Shown in pieces: positions 1 through 8,945 of a DNA stretch of 64,000 nucleotides (the first letter of the stretch is position 1; every line of letters starts with the position of its first letter). A program made the translations under genes and the position numbers. The notes below the pieces were generated by a model that saw nothing but the letters and a program-made list of their open reading frames with translations, had not been told where the DNA came from and ran no database searches. Source of the stretch: an uncultured bacterium (GTDB taxonomy: Bacteria > Bacillota > Clostridia > Lachnospirales > Lachnospiraceae); assembly GCA_947383005.1 (NCBI GenBank), contig CANDBT010000010.1:50185-114184 (forward strand), written 5' to 3'.

Positions 1-15
1 TGCGAATATTTTCAT
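1..15 (-). CDS. Start of a gene running off the left edge, probably a sensor histidine kinase
   Basis: Only five codons (MKIFA) are visible, beginning with an ATG preceded by a GAGGTG ribosome binding site. That site overlaps the end of the response-regulator gene on the same strand. A gene translationally coupled directly behind an OmpR-type regulator is most often its sensor kinase, so that is the inference; nothing in five codons proves it. Confidence 0.3.
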
Positions 16-23
16 ATAGCACC

Positions 24-707
24 TCATAACACATTCCATTTATATCCCATCCGTCGAACAGTTAAAAGCATGGCCGGATCACTGGGATTATCCTCGACTT
101 TCATTCGTAGTCTGCGGATATATACATTGAGTGTGTTGTCGTCTACATAGTTATTTTCATTATCCCATAATTTTTCTAAAATTTTTTCTTTGGAGAGTAT
201 CGCATTTGGATTTTGCATGAATACGCACAGCAGTTTATATTCCGCTGCGGTTAGATCCAAAAGTATTCCATTCTTATATGCCTGCCCTTGCAACAAAAGG
301 ACCTTAATCCCATTTGATTGAAGCTCAGCATCTGTTAAAGCGAAATTTTTTGCTCTGCGGAGCAGGGCGTTGATTCTGGACATCAGCACCCCTAACTTAA
401 AGGGCTTAGTGATATAATCATCGCCGCCTATATCTAGCCCCATAATAACATTTATTTCCTCATCCGAAGCAGTTAAAAAAATAATTGGTACTTTGGAAAC
501 TTGGCGAACCTTCCTGCAAATCTCGAAACCCGAACCGTCAGGAAGAGATATATCCAAAATTAGCAGATCATATTTTCCATTTATCCACATATTGTCAGCT
601 TCTTGAATGGTTCTAGCAACATCTAATTCATATCCTGCCTTATGCAGAGCAAATGACAACCCATTGATTAAACTCCTGTCATCTTCAAGAAGTAATATTT
701 TACACAT
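24..707 (-). CDS. OmpR/PhoB-family response regulator
   Basis: The protein has 227 residues from the chosen ATG. An N-terminal receiver domain shows the acidic pair D9-D10, phospho-acceptor D52 in LLILDISLPDG, T79 and the conserved lysine K101 in TKPF. A C-terminal winged-helix DNA-binding domain ends in NVYIRRLRMKVE and the hairpin VRRMGYKW. An upstream ATG at 725 is possible, but the ATG at 707 is preceded by GAAGGCGG at good spacing and starts the typical MCKILLLEDD. It should bind promoter DNA when phosphorylated by the partner kinase that starts at its 3' end. Its position behind the radical SAM operon suggests it controls that operon or a transporter to the left; this is inference. Confidence 0.93.
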   Translation of the reverse strand: MCKILLLEDDRSLINGLSFALHKAGYELDVARTIQEADNMWINGKYDLLILDISLPDGSGFEICRKVRQVSKVPIIFLTASDEEINVIMGLDIGGDDYITKPFKLGVLMSRINALLRRAKNFALTDAELQSNGIKVLLLQGQAYKNGILLDLTAAEYKLLCVFMQNPNAILSKEKILEKLWDNENNYVDDNTLNVYIRRLRMKVEDNPSDPAMLLTVRRMGYKWNVL

Positions 708-1070
708 AGCTTTTTCCGCCTTCATTCAAAATTCTTTTTATAGATATATTTTTATATTATACACGAATACTTCAACAATAACAAATAAATTGTATTATTC
801 TTTTTATGCTTAATTGCTAAAGCCGAATTTTAGATTTATTGTTCGTTCTATATTAATTCTAACAAGATTGCTAATGCTATAATACAGATCAACTAATAGG
901 TAATAGAAATAGATGGAAACTCGCATCTCGCAGCAAATTTCCATCTATTCTTTTGTGATTTTGATATATACACAGGAATTTTTTCAATTATATTATACTT
1001 TTAGTATACTGCTACAGTAAATATTACTTTCGTTTATTTCAAGATAAACATGTATACATTTGCAATTATC
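708..1070. other. Non-coding AT-rich gap with one perfect hairpin
   Basis: No credible gene lies here. The stretch holds the 12-bp inverted repeat at 908-949 and presumably the promoter of the regulator gene. I could not settle on a single convincing -35/-10 pair. Confidence 0.5.
908..949. terminator. Hairpin, possible terminator of the radical SAM operon
   Basis: AATAGATGGAAA at 908-919 is perfectly complementary to TTTCCATCTATT at 938-949 with an 18-nt loop. It sits between the end of the last maturase gene and the response regulator, which are read in the same direction. Neither side has a clean U-tract, so it may instead be an RNA-stabilising or regulatory structure. Confidence 0.45.
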
Positions 1071-2006
1071 TCAATTGTCCAACTTGGAAGCAATTTCATC
1101 CAGGTACTTTATATTGTCTTTTTTCCTAAACAAATCGTAACATGCATGACAAGTATCGGTATATCTATTATCTATTTCAACAGGTACATTATTTTCTTTT
1201 ATATAATCAAAATACGGCTTTATACCATTGCGGGCAATATGGTCCGTATGAATATTGCTCTCTGCTTTATTGATCAAATCCTTCAGCGATTCTTCATAAA
1301 CGGACCCGACACGTCTGCTAGGCACAAATGAGCAAATATTTCCACATGGATACACATCGCCTGTCGGTGTTACTGATAACATTCCCTGCTCCCTGCAAAA
1401 ATTATTTATGTCATTTGTATAAATGAAGTCATCTTGGTTCATGTTTTCTGCTCTACCTATCGGATAACAGCTTACCTCCGTCAAGATGTTTCCAAAAACT
1501 TCATTTTCCAAATGCTGAAGAAGCCCTTTTAAACGACTACTATTTTTAGTAACAGTGCATCCCAATACTACACGAACATTAACCGTTCTTCCTGCTCTTA
1601 ATACATTTATAATATTTTCGTATGGAACAAACTCTGCATGAAAATCATCAGCACTTATTTTTATGTGCTCTGCACCGTTGGCTTTTAACAATGATAGTTT
1701 CTCTACTGCTACATCGTATGTAGTTGCCCAAAAACAATTAGTTGTTAATGTTAATGCCAATCCTTGCTCTCTTACATAGTTTGACAATTCAACTATTTCG
1801 TCAAAATAAATAAATGGTTCACCACCGGAAATGCCTATTAATTTAATCCCTGCATTTTTTGCATCCTTCACCAACTTTTTTGCATCTTCTAAGCTCATTT
1901 TTTCATCTCGCTTTGGGGAACATGAAAAAATGCACATTTTGCACTCAGCATTACACTTATATGTATAAATCAATCCTAACATATAATACAATTTTGTTTC
2001 ATTCAT
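1071..2006 (-). CDS. Short radical SAM protein with C-terminal SPASM/twitch-type cysteines
   Basis: A 311-residue radical SAM enzyme. The 4Fe-4S/SAM-binding motif CNAECKMC places cysteines at 18, 22 and 25, and GGEP follows at about residue 61. C-terminal cysteines (PCGNIC and CHACYDLF) can bind an auxiliary cluster. It lacks the roughly 90-residue N-terminal domain of the four long enzymes upstream and has the architecture of peptide-modifying rSAM proteins such as YydG-type epimerases; that comparison is only suggestive. It is the last gene of the putative RiPP operon, 50 bp behind the previous maturase, with AAGGAGAT before its ATG. Likely role: a second type of modification on the same precursor peptide. 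Confidence 0.88.
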   Translation of the reverse strand: MNETKLYYMLGLIYTYKCNAECKMCIFSCSPKRDEKMSLEDAKKLVKDAKNAGIKLIGISGGEPFIYFDEIVELSNYVREQGLALTLTTNCFWATTYDVAVEKLSLLKANGAEHIKISADDFHAEFVPYENIINVLRAGRTVNVRVVLGCTVTKNSSRLKGLLQHLENEVFGNILTEVSCYPIGRAENMNQDDFIYTNDINNFCREQGMLSVTPTGDVYPCGNICSFVPSRRVGSVYEESLKDLINKAESNIHTDHIARNGIKPYFDYIKENNVPVEIDNRYTDTCHACYDLFRKKDNIKYLDEIASKLDN

Positions 2007-2056
2007 ACTTATTATCTCCTTATGTTTTATTGTTTTTTCATTAATAACAAAATTTG

Positions 2057-3364
2057 TTATTTACTTTCTACCAATTCTTTCATATACATGTAATATTTTA
2101 AGCTATAGTGATATATAAGTTTCCAGAATTCACAATGTAAATCCATGTTATCTACTGCCTTACACCCTCCCCCGCATAGTCTTTTTGCCCAACAATTATT
2201 ACATTTGTTATCATGTGTAAATTTCCTATAGTAATTTTGCCAATCTATACCTTTATCTACATTGCCTGCAAAACGAATATCCTTATTCAGGACCCTGCAA
2301 CACTTGTACACATCGCCATTTGGAGTGAACTGGATAGTAAAAGGATTAAAATACATACATGCTTCCTTTAGTAATTGCTTATCAATAAACTCGTATGTAT
2401 CTGTAATATTTCTCAGAGCCTTATAATCATGAATTTTATAGTGTTTCACCATGGCATCTAAGAGCTGTTTTAATTGGATGTCCAATTCTTCTAAGTCTTT
2501 GCAATCTACAATCAAATCCTTTTTGTTTGTTTCTACTAAATCAACATACACTTGGCTGAAACCAATGCGCCAAAGAAACTCTATGTCATTCTTAAAAGTG
2601 GCTATCCCTGGCTTGCTTAATGTCACTCTAGCAATAAGGTTTTTGTATCCACTTTTATTGATTCTATTTATACCCTCCATCACACTATCAAATGTACCCA
2701 TTCCATTTTTATATATGCGATTATGATTATGTATATTGCGATCCCCATCAATGCTTATATTAAGGCTTATGTTATTATCCATAACCAGCTGCATGATTTG
2801 GTCATCAATCAAAGTGCCATTTGTTGTTAGTAAATAACTAATTCTTTTACCTACATCCTTGGCCTTTTCATTTATGTATTCAATTGAAAATTGTAATACT
2901 TCCTTATTTAATAAGGGTTCTCCGCCAAAAAAGCGGACACTGTAAACATCAACATATTGATTCGCATATCTAAAGAAATAATCAATGCATTTTTTGGCTG
3001 TTTCAATACTCATCATACTTGCGAATCCTTTATTGCCATATTCGCCGAAGCAATATGAACAATTCATGTTGCAAGATTCTGTCAATGACAACCATATTTT
3101 ATGCACTACATTGCCCTTCATCCATTGTTCTTGGGATACTTGTGTGAAATTTCTTATCTTTGTTTCTTCGATAGGATCTTCTCCAATTAAAGAAGATACA
3201 TATCTAGCTAAATCCGGTGAGGCATCAATGTTGCCCTCCTGAACATTATGTAGCATTTCATTCAAATCTTTATTTGAATGATATATTTTTCCGTTGTTGC
3301 CATTGTAAATATAACAATCATTATCCGTTGTAAAAGGAAACATTATTTCGTATTGCCGTTGCAC
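2057..3364 (-). CDS. Radical SAM/SPASM peptide maturase, paralogue 1
   Basis: About 435 residues. The N-terminal 90 residues are a non-catalytic domain with an YIYNGNNGKIYHSN hairpin, possibly peptide-recognising. Then comes the radical SAM motif CNMNCSYC (C98, C102, C105) with GGEP at 147-150. A C-terminal SPASM domain contains CCRVL, CNNCWAKRLCGGGC and a final cysteine. This architecture is that of enzymes that install thioether, C-C or other crosslinks in RiPP precursors. The GTG start is preceded by AGGGGG and shares its first base with the stop codon of the upstream maturase (TAGTG), so translation is coupled. One of four homologous tandem enzymes. Confidence 0.92.
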   Translation of the reverse strand: MQRQYEIMFPFTTDNDCYIYNGNNGKIYHSNKDLNEMLHNVQEGNIDASPDLARYVSSLIGEDPIEETKIRNFTQVSQEQWMKGNVVHKIWLSLTESCNMNCSYCFGEYGNKGFASMMSIETAKKCIDYFFRYANQYVDVYSVRFFGGEPLLNKEVLQFSIEYINEKAKDVGKRISYLLTTNGTLIDDQIMQLVMDNNISLNISIDGDRNIHNHNRIYKNGMGTFDSVMEGINRINKSGYKNLIARVTLSKPGIATFKNDIEFLWRIGFSQVYVDLVETNKKDLIVDCKDLEELDIQLKQLLDAMVKHYKIHDYKALRNITDTYEFIDKQLLKEACMYFNPFTIQFTPNGDVYKCCRVLNKDIRFAGNVDKGIDWQNYYRKFTHDNKCNNCWAKRLCGGGCKAVDNMDLHCEFWKLIYHYSLKYYMYMKELVESK

Positions 3365-4776
3365 TATATCTTCCCCCCTAACACAGCCTTTAATCTATGT
3401 GGCGCTTCCATTTGCAATCTTGCATATAGCTTTAGACTTTCTTGAAAAGCAATTTTACTTTTTACGCATAATAATTCAGCCGGTTTGTTAATGTCACCTG
3501 TATAAACATCGTGTTCATACGGGCAGCCGTCACCACAAAATAATTGGAACCAACAATCAGTACACTTTTCTATTTTTTCTTTTTTAATTTTTTTCGATAA
3601 GATGTCTAAATCGGCGTCATTTATATTGCCCATTTTATATCTCTCGTCACCTAAAAACCTATAACATTTATATGCATTTCCATTGGGCGAAAAAATAAAT
3701 ATGCCATTTTGCCATAGATAGCAATTAGATGTAAAATTTTTTTTATGCAACGACTTAATATTTTCTATGAAAGAATTATATACATAAGGTTTTCCATCAA
3801 TAATATTATTGTATGTTATCTCTGCCAGGTCTTTTAATTGATTCTCGTATTCTCTATATTCTTCATAACCATATATTTGATCTTTTCCAAAAACAAGATT
3901 TCCGTAAACATTTTTAATCCCCATATTCCAAAGCCAAAAAACGGATTGTTTAAAGTACGGAATATCATATTTAGTGAGACAGATAAAAGCTGATAGTTTT
4001 GTCACTGCCCCGTTAAGTTTTTTTAAATTTGACACCACTCTATCATAAGTCGAAGCGCCGGAACTGTATGGTCTATTCTTATCATGAATGGCGCGCAAGC
4101 CATCAATACTCACATTAACGAAAAAAGTATTACTTGAAAACAAATTTATTAGTTCATCATCTAATATCGTGCCATTTGTTGTTATATTGTACCGTGGAAT
4201 TCCTTTTAGATCCTTTAGTAACGAATTGATATAATTAATTGCAAAAATAATTACTTCTTTGTTAAGTAAAGGTTCGCCGCCAAAAAAAACTATATCATAA
4301 ATATTTTGTTCCTTATTAATATGAGCATACCAATAATCAATACAATTCTTTGCCACTTCGATGCTCATATTGTTTTCTTTTTGAACCTTTCCTCCCTCTT
4401 TTTCAAAGCAATATCTACAATTTAAATTACAGCTATCTGTAACATTTAACCATAAATTTCCTTTAAAAGAACTGTCGCTATACTCTTTTTCAAAAAAATC
4501 ATATACTTTACCGGAACTATTTAAAAATCCTTCTTCTCTGCTCGTTTTAATCGCTTCTATTGCATTTTGCAATTCACCTTCAGAGTACTGTGAAGACAAT
4601 ATTTCCACTATTTCTTCAGATTGACTATATAAATCATATGTCCTGGCCAATTCAAGGATATCGACAATAATTGAATCAACTTTCGATATAATTCCATTCC
4701 CGCCATCAAATAAAAAGCTCTGCTCATTCACCTTAAAAGTAATAAATGGGCTTAAGTTAGTTTTTTCAACCGTCAT
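3364..4776 (-). CDS. Radical SAM/SPASM peptide maturase, paralogue 2
   Basis: About 470 residues. N-terminal domain with a FKVNEQSFLFDGGNG hairpin, then the motif CNLNCRYC near residue 120, FFGGEP, and a SPASM domain with CYRFLG, CTDCWFQLFCGDGC and a last cysteine. The ATG at 4776 is chosen over an in-frame GTG nine bases upstream because AGAGGTG stands at proper distance before it. It is coupled to the next gene through a TAGTG overlap and lies 27 bp behind paralogue 3. The reaction cannot be read from sequence; the family normally carries one SAM cluster and two auxiliary clusters and acts on leader-bearing peptides. Confidence 0.92.
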   Translation of the reverse strand: MTVEKTNLSPFITFKVNEQSFLFDGGNGIISKVDSIIVDILELARTYDLYSQSEEIVEILSSQYSEGELQNAIEAIKTSREEGFLNSSGKVYDFFEKEYSDSSFKGNLWLNVTDSCNLNCRYCFEKEGGKVQKENNMSIEVAKNCIDYWYAHINKEQNIYDIVFFGGEPLLNKEVIIFAINYINSLLKDLKGIPRYNITTNGTILDDELINLFSSNTFFVNVSIDGLRAIHDKNRPYSSGASTYDRVVSNLKKLNGAVTKLSAFICLTKYDIPYFKQSVFWLWNMGIKNVYGNLVFGKDQIYGYEEYREYENQLKDLAEITYNNIIDGKPYVYNSFIENIKSLHKKNFTSNCYLWQNGIFIFSPNGNAYKCYRFLGDERYKMGNINDADLDILSKKIKKEKIEKCTDCWFQLFCGDGCPYEHDVYTGDINKPAELLCVKSKIAFQESLKLYARLQMEAPHRLKAVLGGKI

Positions 4777-4803
4777 TTTATACACCTCTTTTAATTTTTC
4801 ATT

Positions 4804-6108
4804 TTAAAAATATTTTAAATTGTGCTGAATTATATAGTCATACATGTATAAACGTAATGAAAATATATGTCGTTTTAAATTGCAGCGTAATTTTCTTTGC
4901 TCTTCATTGCAATTTAGTTTGCTACTTAAGCACTCCCCACCGCACAAATATCTTGCCCAACAATAACTACAAGCCTTCTCCGTTGACGCAGTTTTCTTAA
5001 GTGCTGATAAACTTTTTTGATCAATACCATTATTAACATCTCCGAATATATTATTATTTTCCATTAGAACAATACATGGATAAAATTTTCCTTCGTTATC
5101 GAAGGCCATTCTATTTTTCAGTACACTACATGGAAAATAGACGGGTTTATTAAAATGTATTTTTTCAATGTTATCAGTTAATGGTTGACAAGTTTTTACT
5201 ACACCTAGCTCTAGCTGGTTTAAAACATAATCACATATCTTTTCGTATTCTTTCTTCAGTTGATTAATATGTGACTCATTAAATAACATGTCCTCCTTGT
5301 CTGAATCGCATAAATAGAAATGAATGTTTTTTACACCTTTTTCATATAAAAATCTTGCCGTATCAAATATATCCAGGTTATAAGGTGTCACCGTTACATT
5401 AATGTGAACGTCAATTCTATCACGTACATCCCCTATAATCTTAACCACTTTATCAAAAATACTAATATTTTCAATATTGGAAGAACGTAAATAATCATTT
5501 ATCTTTTTCTCATGACTATCTAGGCTCATTATAAATCCAACATCATAAGATTCTAAAACGGCTATTTTTTCTTCATCAAGCAATGAAGCATTTGTTGTCG
5601 TAATAAACTTTACATTTTTTCCGTTTTTCTCACCTAAAACTTTCCCGTATTCAAGTATTTCCTTAAAAGTGTCCATATTTAGAAGCGGTTCCCCGCCCAT
5701 TAATGTAATAATTACATATTCCTTTGAGGATGTGTGCTGAAATATATAATCCAATATTCTTTTGGCGTTTTCCTTAGACAAAACACCTCCCAGGTTATCA
5801 TGGTTATCATTCACGAAGCAATATTTACATCTTAGGTTACACTCGTACAGTAAATTTATATCGCATCCCGAAATTTCTATTTCTGTAGTATCGTAATATT
5901 CTTTTAAAATTCTTTTATTATTTTCTTCACATTTACTTTCCTTATTTATTATCCCTTTTATGATATGATATACTTTATCATCTTCTCTCAAACATCCTTT
6001 TTCTGCATCCCTGAATGCATCAGCTAACGCTTTTTCATAATTATAAAAAGTCAATGAATTAGATAAAAATAAATACTTTTTATTTTTTATTTCTATAACT
6101 TTAATCAT
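4804..6108 (-). CDS. Radical SAM/SPASM peptide maturase, paralogue 3
   Basis: 434 residues, the most divergent of the four. It has N-terminal IKNKKYLFLSN, SAM-cluster cysteines C90, C94 and C97 in CNLRCKYC, GGEP in LMGGEPLLNM, and SPASM cysteines in CSVLKNRM, YPCIVLM and CSYCWARYLCGGEC. Its ATG overlaps the end of paralogue 4 by 8 bp, so the genes are translationally coupled. The divergence suggests that the four tandem copies have specialised for different residues or bonds in the substrate rather than being recent duplicates. Confidence 0.92.
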   Translation of the reverse strand: MIKVIEIKNKKYLFLSNSLTFYNYEKALADAFRDAEKGCLREDDKVYHIIKGIINKESKCEENNKRILKEYYDTTEIEISGCDINLLYECNLRCKYCFVNDNHDNLGGVLSKENAKRILDYIFQHTSSKEYVIITLMGGEPLLNMDTFKEILEYGKVLGEKNGKNVKFITTTNASLLDEEKIAVLESYDVGFIMSLDSHEKKINDYLRSSNIENISIFDKVVKIIGDVRDRIDVHINVTVTPYNLDIFDTARFLYEKGVKNIHFYLCDSDKEDMLFNESHINQLKKEYEKICDYVLNQLELGVVKTCQPLTDNIEKIHFNKPVYFPCSVLKNRMAFDNEGKFYPCIVLMENNNIFGDVNNGIDQKSLSALKKTASTEKACSYCWARYLCGGECLSSKLNCNEEQRKLRCNLKRHIFSLRLYMYDYIIQHNLKYF

Positions 6109-7468
6109 GGATTTGCCCCTTTTCGTTTTTGTTATGCTGTATCGTTGTGTACAATTTTAGTCCTTCTTCTATAAGTATTTTGTTAAAATCGCAATATATG
6201 TTATATGGGTTATCTGTTTGGTTGTTAAATAAATGGTTTATTTGCGGACATGACGTACATAATTTATTCGCCCAGCAATTTTTACATCTCTCGCTTCTAT
6301 CTCTATGTACACGATTTTTTTCATCAGAATAAGTTCCCCAAAAAATATTACCCATATAAAATTTGTCATTCCCAACTAATCTATGACATGGATACACATT
6401 ACCATTTGTTTCAACAAGAAGATTTTTATCAGAGAAAAATTCACAATTATTAGTGTATCTATTATGTAATAAGTATCCATATAATTGAAAATTATATATA
6501 TTATTTTCCCTGCTTTTTATCATTTTAATTGCCAAATTATGAACCTGCTCTTTTAGATAAGCGATATCTTCACATGTAATCTGAAATTGTTTTTCCAAAG
6601 ATGAAACCATATTTATTGCTACATTTTTCACTCCTAAATCCCATAATTTTTGTATGTTATCCTCCAGATTAAGAACATTATCGTGTACAATGGTCATTCT
6701 AACTGCAACATTAATTATCCCAACATTTTGTAGTGACAATATAGTATTAATTGCATTATGAAAGCTTCCATTTCCATCAGCAAAAGGTCTATTCCTGTTA
6801 TGTGTTTTCTCGTCGCCGTCAATGCTAACAGTAACACTGAAATTGTTTTTCTTAAAAAGATTAATCAATTCTTGATCCATAATGGTTCCATTTGTAGTTA
6901 TTCTATATTTAATTAAACATTTATCACCCAATAAAGTATTTAAGTAATTTACGGAATACTTGATAACCTCCTTGTTTATTGTGGGCTCACCGCCAAAAAA
7001 GGTTACCTTTACCTCTTTACTTCTTGTTTCTAACCTCTTATACCAAAAGTCGATTATATTCTTTGCATCCTCAATTTTCATTAAGGTTTTTTGAGTTCCA
7101 TATGTACCATCAACACCATAACAATATACACATCTTAAATTGCATATATGGGAAATATTCAGCCACAATGAATTAAATTCCTCATTTCGGATACTTGGGT
7201 CATGAATATCTTCTTCTACTATTCTATAACTTTTAGTTTTTGCAATTAAATCATCTATGTCAAAATCAGGATATTTTTGACGTAAAAAACTCCTTGCATT
7301 TTCCTGATCGTAATTTTCGATACTATTCAATACATCTTCAAGCAAATCAGAGTAATTAAATATAAAGTTTGAGTTGCTATCGTAAATATACTCATTCCCT
7401 TTAAAATCTTTAAATTTAAAAATAGTTCCTGTAGAACCTATATCCGTCGAATCTGTAAACACTTTCAC
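6101..7468 (-). CDS. Radical SAM/SPASM peptide maturase, paralogue 4 (first in operon)
   Basis: 455 residues. N-terminal FKGNEYIYDSNSNFIF hairpin, CNLRCVYC with C109, C113 and C116, FFGGEP, then SPASM cysteines in CHRLVG, CKNCWANKLCTSC and a final IYCDF. It is the first maturase behind the precursor peptide gene, separated by about 330 bp that include a long hairpin. The start is GTG at 7468 or the next in-frame GTG at 7462, both close to GGAGG. The SPASM ends in CTSC instead of the CGGGC/CGDGC type of the paralogues, a visible difference in auxiliary cluster ligation. Confidence 0.92.
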   Translation of the reverse strand: MKVFTDSTDIGSTGTIFKFKDFKGNEYIYDSNSNFIFNYSDLLEDVLNSIENYDQENARSFLRQKYPDFDIDDLIAKTKSYRIVEEDIHDPSIRNEEFNSLWLNISHICNLRCVYCYGVDGTYGTQKTLMKIEDAKNIIDFWYKRLETRSKEVKVTFFGGEPTINKEVIKYSVNYLNTLLGDKCLIKYRITTNGTIMDQELINLFKKNNFSVTVSIDGDEKTHNRNRPFADGNGSFHNAINTILSLQNVGIINVAVRMTIVHDNVLNLEDNIQKLWDLGVKNVAINMVSSLEKQFQITCEDIAYLKEQVHNLAIKMIKSRENNIYNFQLYGYLLHNRYTNNCEFFSDKNLLVETNGNVYPCHRLVGNDKFYMGNIFWGTYSDEKNRVHRDRSERCKNCWANKLCTSCPQINHLFNNQTDNPYNIYCDFNKILIEEGLKLYTTIQHNKNEKGQIHD

Positions 7469-7796
7469 TAACCTCCATTATGTAACCAACAACAAATATT
7501 CTTATTAAAAGGAAGCGGAAGATATCCTATTGTTCCTTCCTACTAAACAAAATCTTTTAACAAGTCGATCCAACTTAAGGTTTAAAAACAGTAAACTGTA
7601 GAAATATTTGTCCTTGCGACAATCGCTAAGCGAGTGTATAAACATACTCACTTAGTGATTGCGCTCAGGACTAAAATGCAACCAGGATAATCGCTATTTA
7701 TTATTAGTTATTGAGTTTATTAAGTTGTATGTCGCCTGTGCAAAGGATAAACTCTCTTCACACTAATAGCTAAAAAATAAGCTTTACAGCTTAATT
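7469..7796. other. Leader region between precursor peptide and maturase operon
   Basis: No gene is seen. The region contains a 16-bp imperfect inverted repeat (7620-7661). Transcripts from the peptide promoter must cross it to reach the maturases, so it is a natural place for partial termination or RNA processing. Confidence 0.6.
7620..7661 (-). terminator. Long stem-loop between peptide gene and maturases
   Basis: CAATCGCTAAGCGAGT (7620-7635) pairs with ACTCACTTAGTGATTG (7646-7661) over 16 positions with one mismatch plus a G-U pair in either orientation, loop about 10 nt. There is no strong U-tract. RiPP loci often use such an element so that the small substrate is made in excess over the enzymes; applying that here is inference. 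Confidence 0.5.
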
Positions 7797-7925
7797 TTAG
7801 CGAACGTTCCATGCACAAATGCTCTGGCAAGTATCGCATACGTCAACAGCGCCGCAGCCGAAGTACTCGTCAGGTGCATTTTCTCTGCTGTTTTCTGCGT
7901 TAATAGGTGTAATCAATTTCTCCAT
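7797..7925 (-). CDS. 42-residue Cys-containing precursor peptide (putative RiPP substrate)
   Basis: The translation starts MEKLITPINAENSRENAPDE and continues YFGCGAVDVCDTCQSICAWNVR. The first 20 or so residues are polar, Cys-free and leader-like; the C-terminal half has Cys at 24, 30, 33 and 37 (spacing 5, 2, 3) plus Tyr, Phe and Trp. It has a near-perfect ribosome binding site (AAAGGAGGT) and lies directly upstream of the maturase genes on the same strand. It resembles in layout the Cys-rich clostridial peptides that travel with SPASM enzymes (ranthipeptide or Clo7bot-like), but it does not have the six-Cys pattern of SCIFF. The product could carry thioether or other crosslinks. No transporter or protease for it lies in the window. 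Confidence 0.82.
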   Translation of the reverse strand: MEKLITPINAENSRENAPDEYFGCGAVDVCDTCQSICAWNVR

Positions 7926-8331
7926 AGTCGCAGACCTCCTTTCATCAACACCTAGTTGCATTTATTAAAGAGACGTTTTCCCGAAGAATTTCCAATATAA
8001 ATTATCAAAAATTTCTTAATAGGAATGCCTCTCTAAACAATTTATCAAAAAATACTTTTTATTGTAGCAGGATGTATTTTTTTCTAGTATATATGTAATT
8101 TTTCCAAAAAATTGTTTCAATTTGGGAGAATAACCTGTCGAATTGTATATTATTTATTTGAAATTAGTATATAATTAGTTTGGTTCATACTTTATTGCCT
8201 CACTTTAGGTTAGAACCACATGTGGGAAATTAATATTGAAAGGTAATAATTTAAGAACGGGGTGAATTTTGAAATTAAAATATTTTGTAAAGCATGCGTT
8301 TTTCCGCCGGGCGGAACTTCTAAAGAATCAT
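7926..8331. other. Upstream region of the peptide gene
   Basis: AT-rich gap. It must hold the promoter of the precursor gene; several A/T-rich hexamers could serve but none is convincing. It also contains the parS-like palindrome at 8302-8316 and a 24-codon TTG-initiated reading frame around it that I do not believe is a gene. Confidence 0.5.
8302..8316. promoter_or_regulatory. parS-like palindrome, distant copy
   Basis: TTCCGCCGGGCGGAA, identical to the copies flanking the primase and parAB genes near 57-58.7 kb. A 15-mer this specific is unlikely by chance; it is probably a ParB-binding site. Its presence here ties the RiPP/agr end of the window to the same replicon. Confidence 0.7.
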
Positions 8332-8778
8332 TCACTCAGTTAAGCGCATTGCAATACAGACCTGTTGCCAAGGTAACACTACCCACTCCTGTTGTTTTCC
8401 GTTAACAACAACAGAATAATGCCAATATCCTGTATCTTTTTCTTTTTCTATTCTTTCAACATTACTAAAAAAAGCCTCCTGTACCCCCTCATGAAAAAAC
8501 AAATTCTTGCGAATAGCACCCTGCGGAGTTCCCAATATGAGTACCACTAATATGCCAACACTGATTGCAACAGCATAAAACAGATTAATATATTGTTTTC
8601 TGTACAAATACCGCTTACATTCTTTGCATTCAGCACATGGTTTATATCCAAAGTAATCATCATAAAAGGGAACTCCTGTACTTAAGTAAAATCCCTTGCA
8701 GAACATTAGTTTTTTATACGCCATCTCCCCGACATTTTTTTCAAGCTCACACATATTTTCCATTTTCCTCTTCTCCAT
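8332..8778 (-). CDS. Small single-pass membrane protein of unknown function, last gene of the agr-like locus
   Basis: About 148 residues from the ATG at 8778, which follows AAGGA; an in-frame TTG at 8802 is an alternative. The N-terminal part is cytoplasmic-looking and rich in Cys (CKGF, CAECKECKRY), perhaps a metal site. One hydrophobic segment (FYAVAISVGILVVLILG) follows, then about 60 extracellular-looking residues with WHYSVVVNGKQQEW. I do not recognise a family. It stands where many agr loci have AgrB but has neither the multiple membrane segments nor the His/Cys catalytic pattern of AgrB. It could be an immunity or accessory protein. Confidence 0.6.
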   Translation of the reverse strand: MEKRKMENMCELEKNVGEMAYKKLMFCKGFYLSTGVPFYDDYFGYKPCAECKECKRYLYRKQYINLFYAVAISVGILVVLILGTPQGAIRKNLFFHEGVQEAFFSNVERIEKEKDTGYWHYSVVVNGKQQEWVVLPWQQVCIAMRLTE

Positions 8779-8945
8779 TACAATATTGTTCCTTATTATC
8801 AATATAAATCATTTTATAACATATTTTGCTCTTTTTATCAGGATTTCGCGCAGATTTTCTTTACATTACAAAAGCCCCCCTTTGTATCATTTCAAATTGA
8901 TTCAAAAGAGAGCTATCCAGTAATATTTCTATTGGATCATCAGAT

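Noticed and set aside
8269-8343. TTG-started 24-codon frame (LKLKYFVKHAFFRRAELLKN) on the plus strand
   Set aside because: It is built around the parS-like palindrome and has only a weak GGGGTG site; no sign of conservation can be judged, so not called as a gene.
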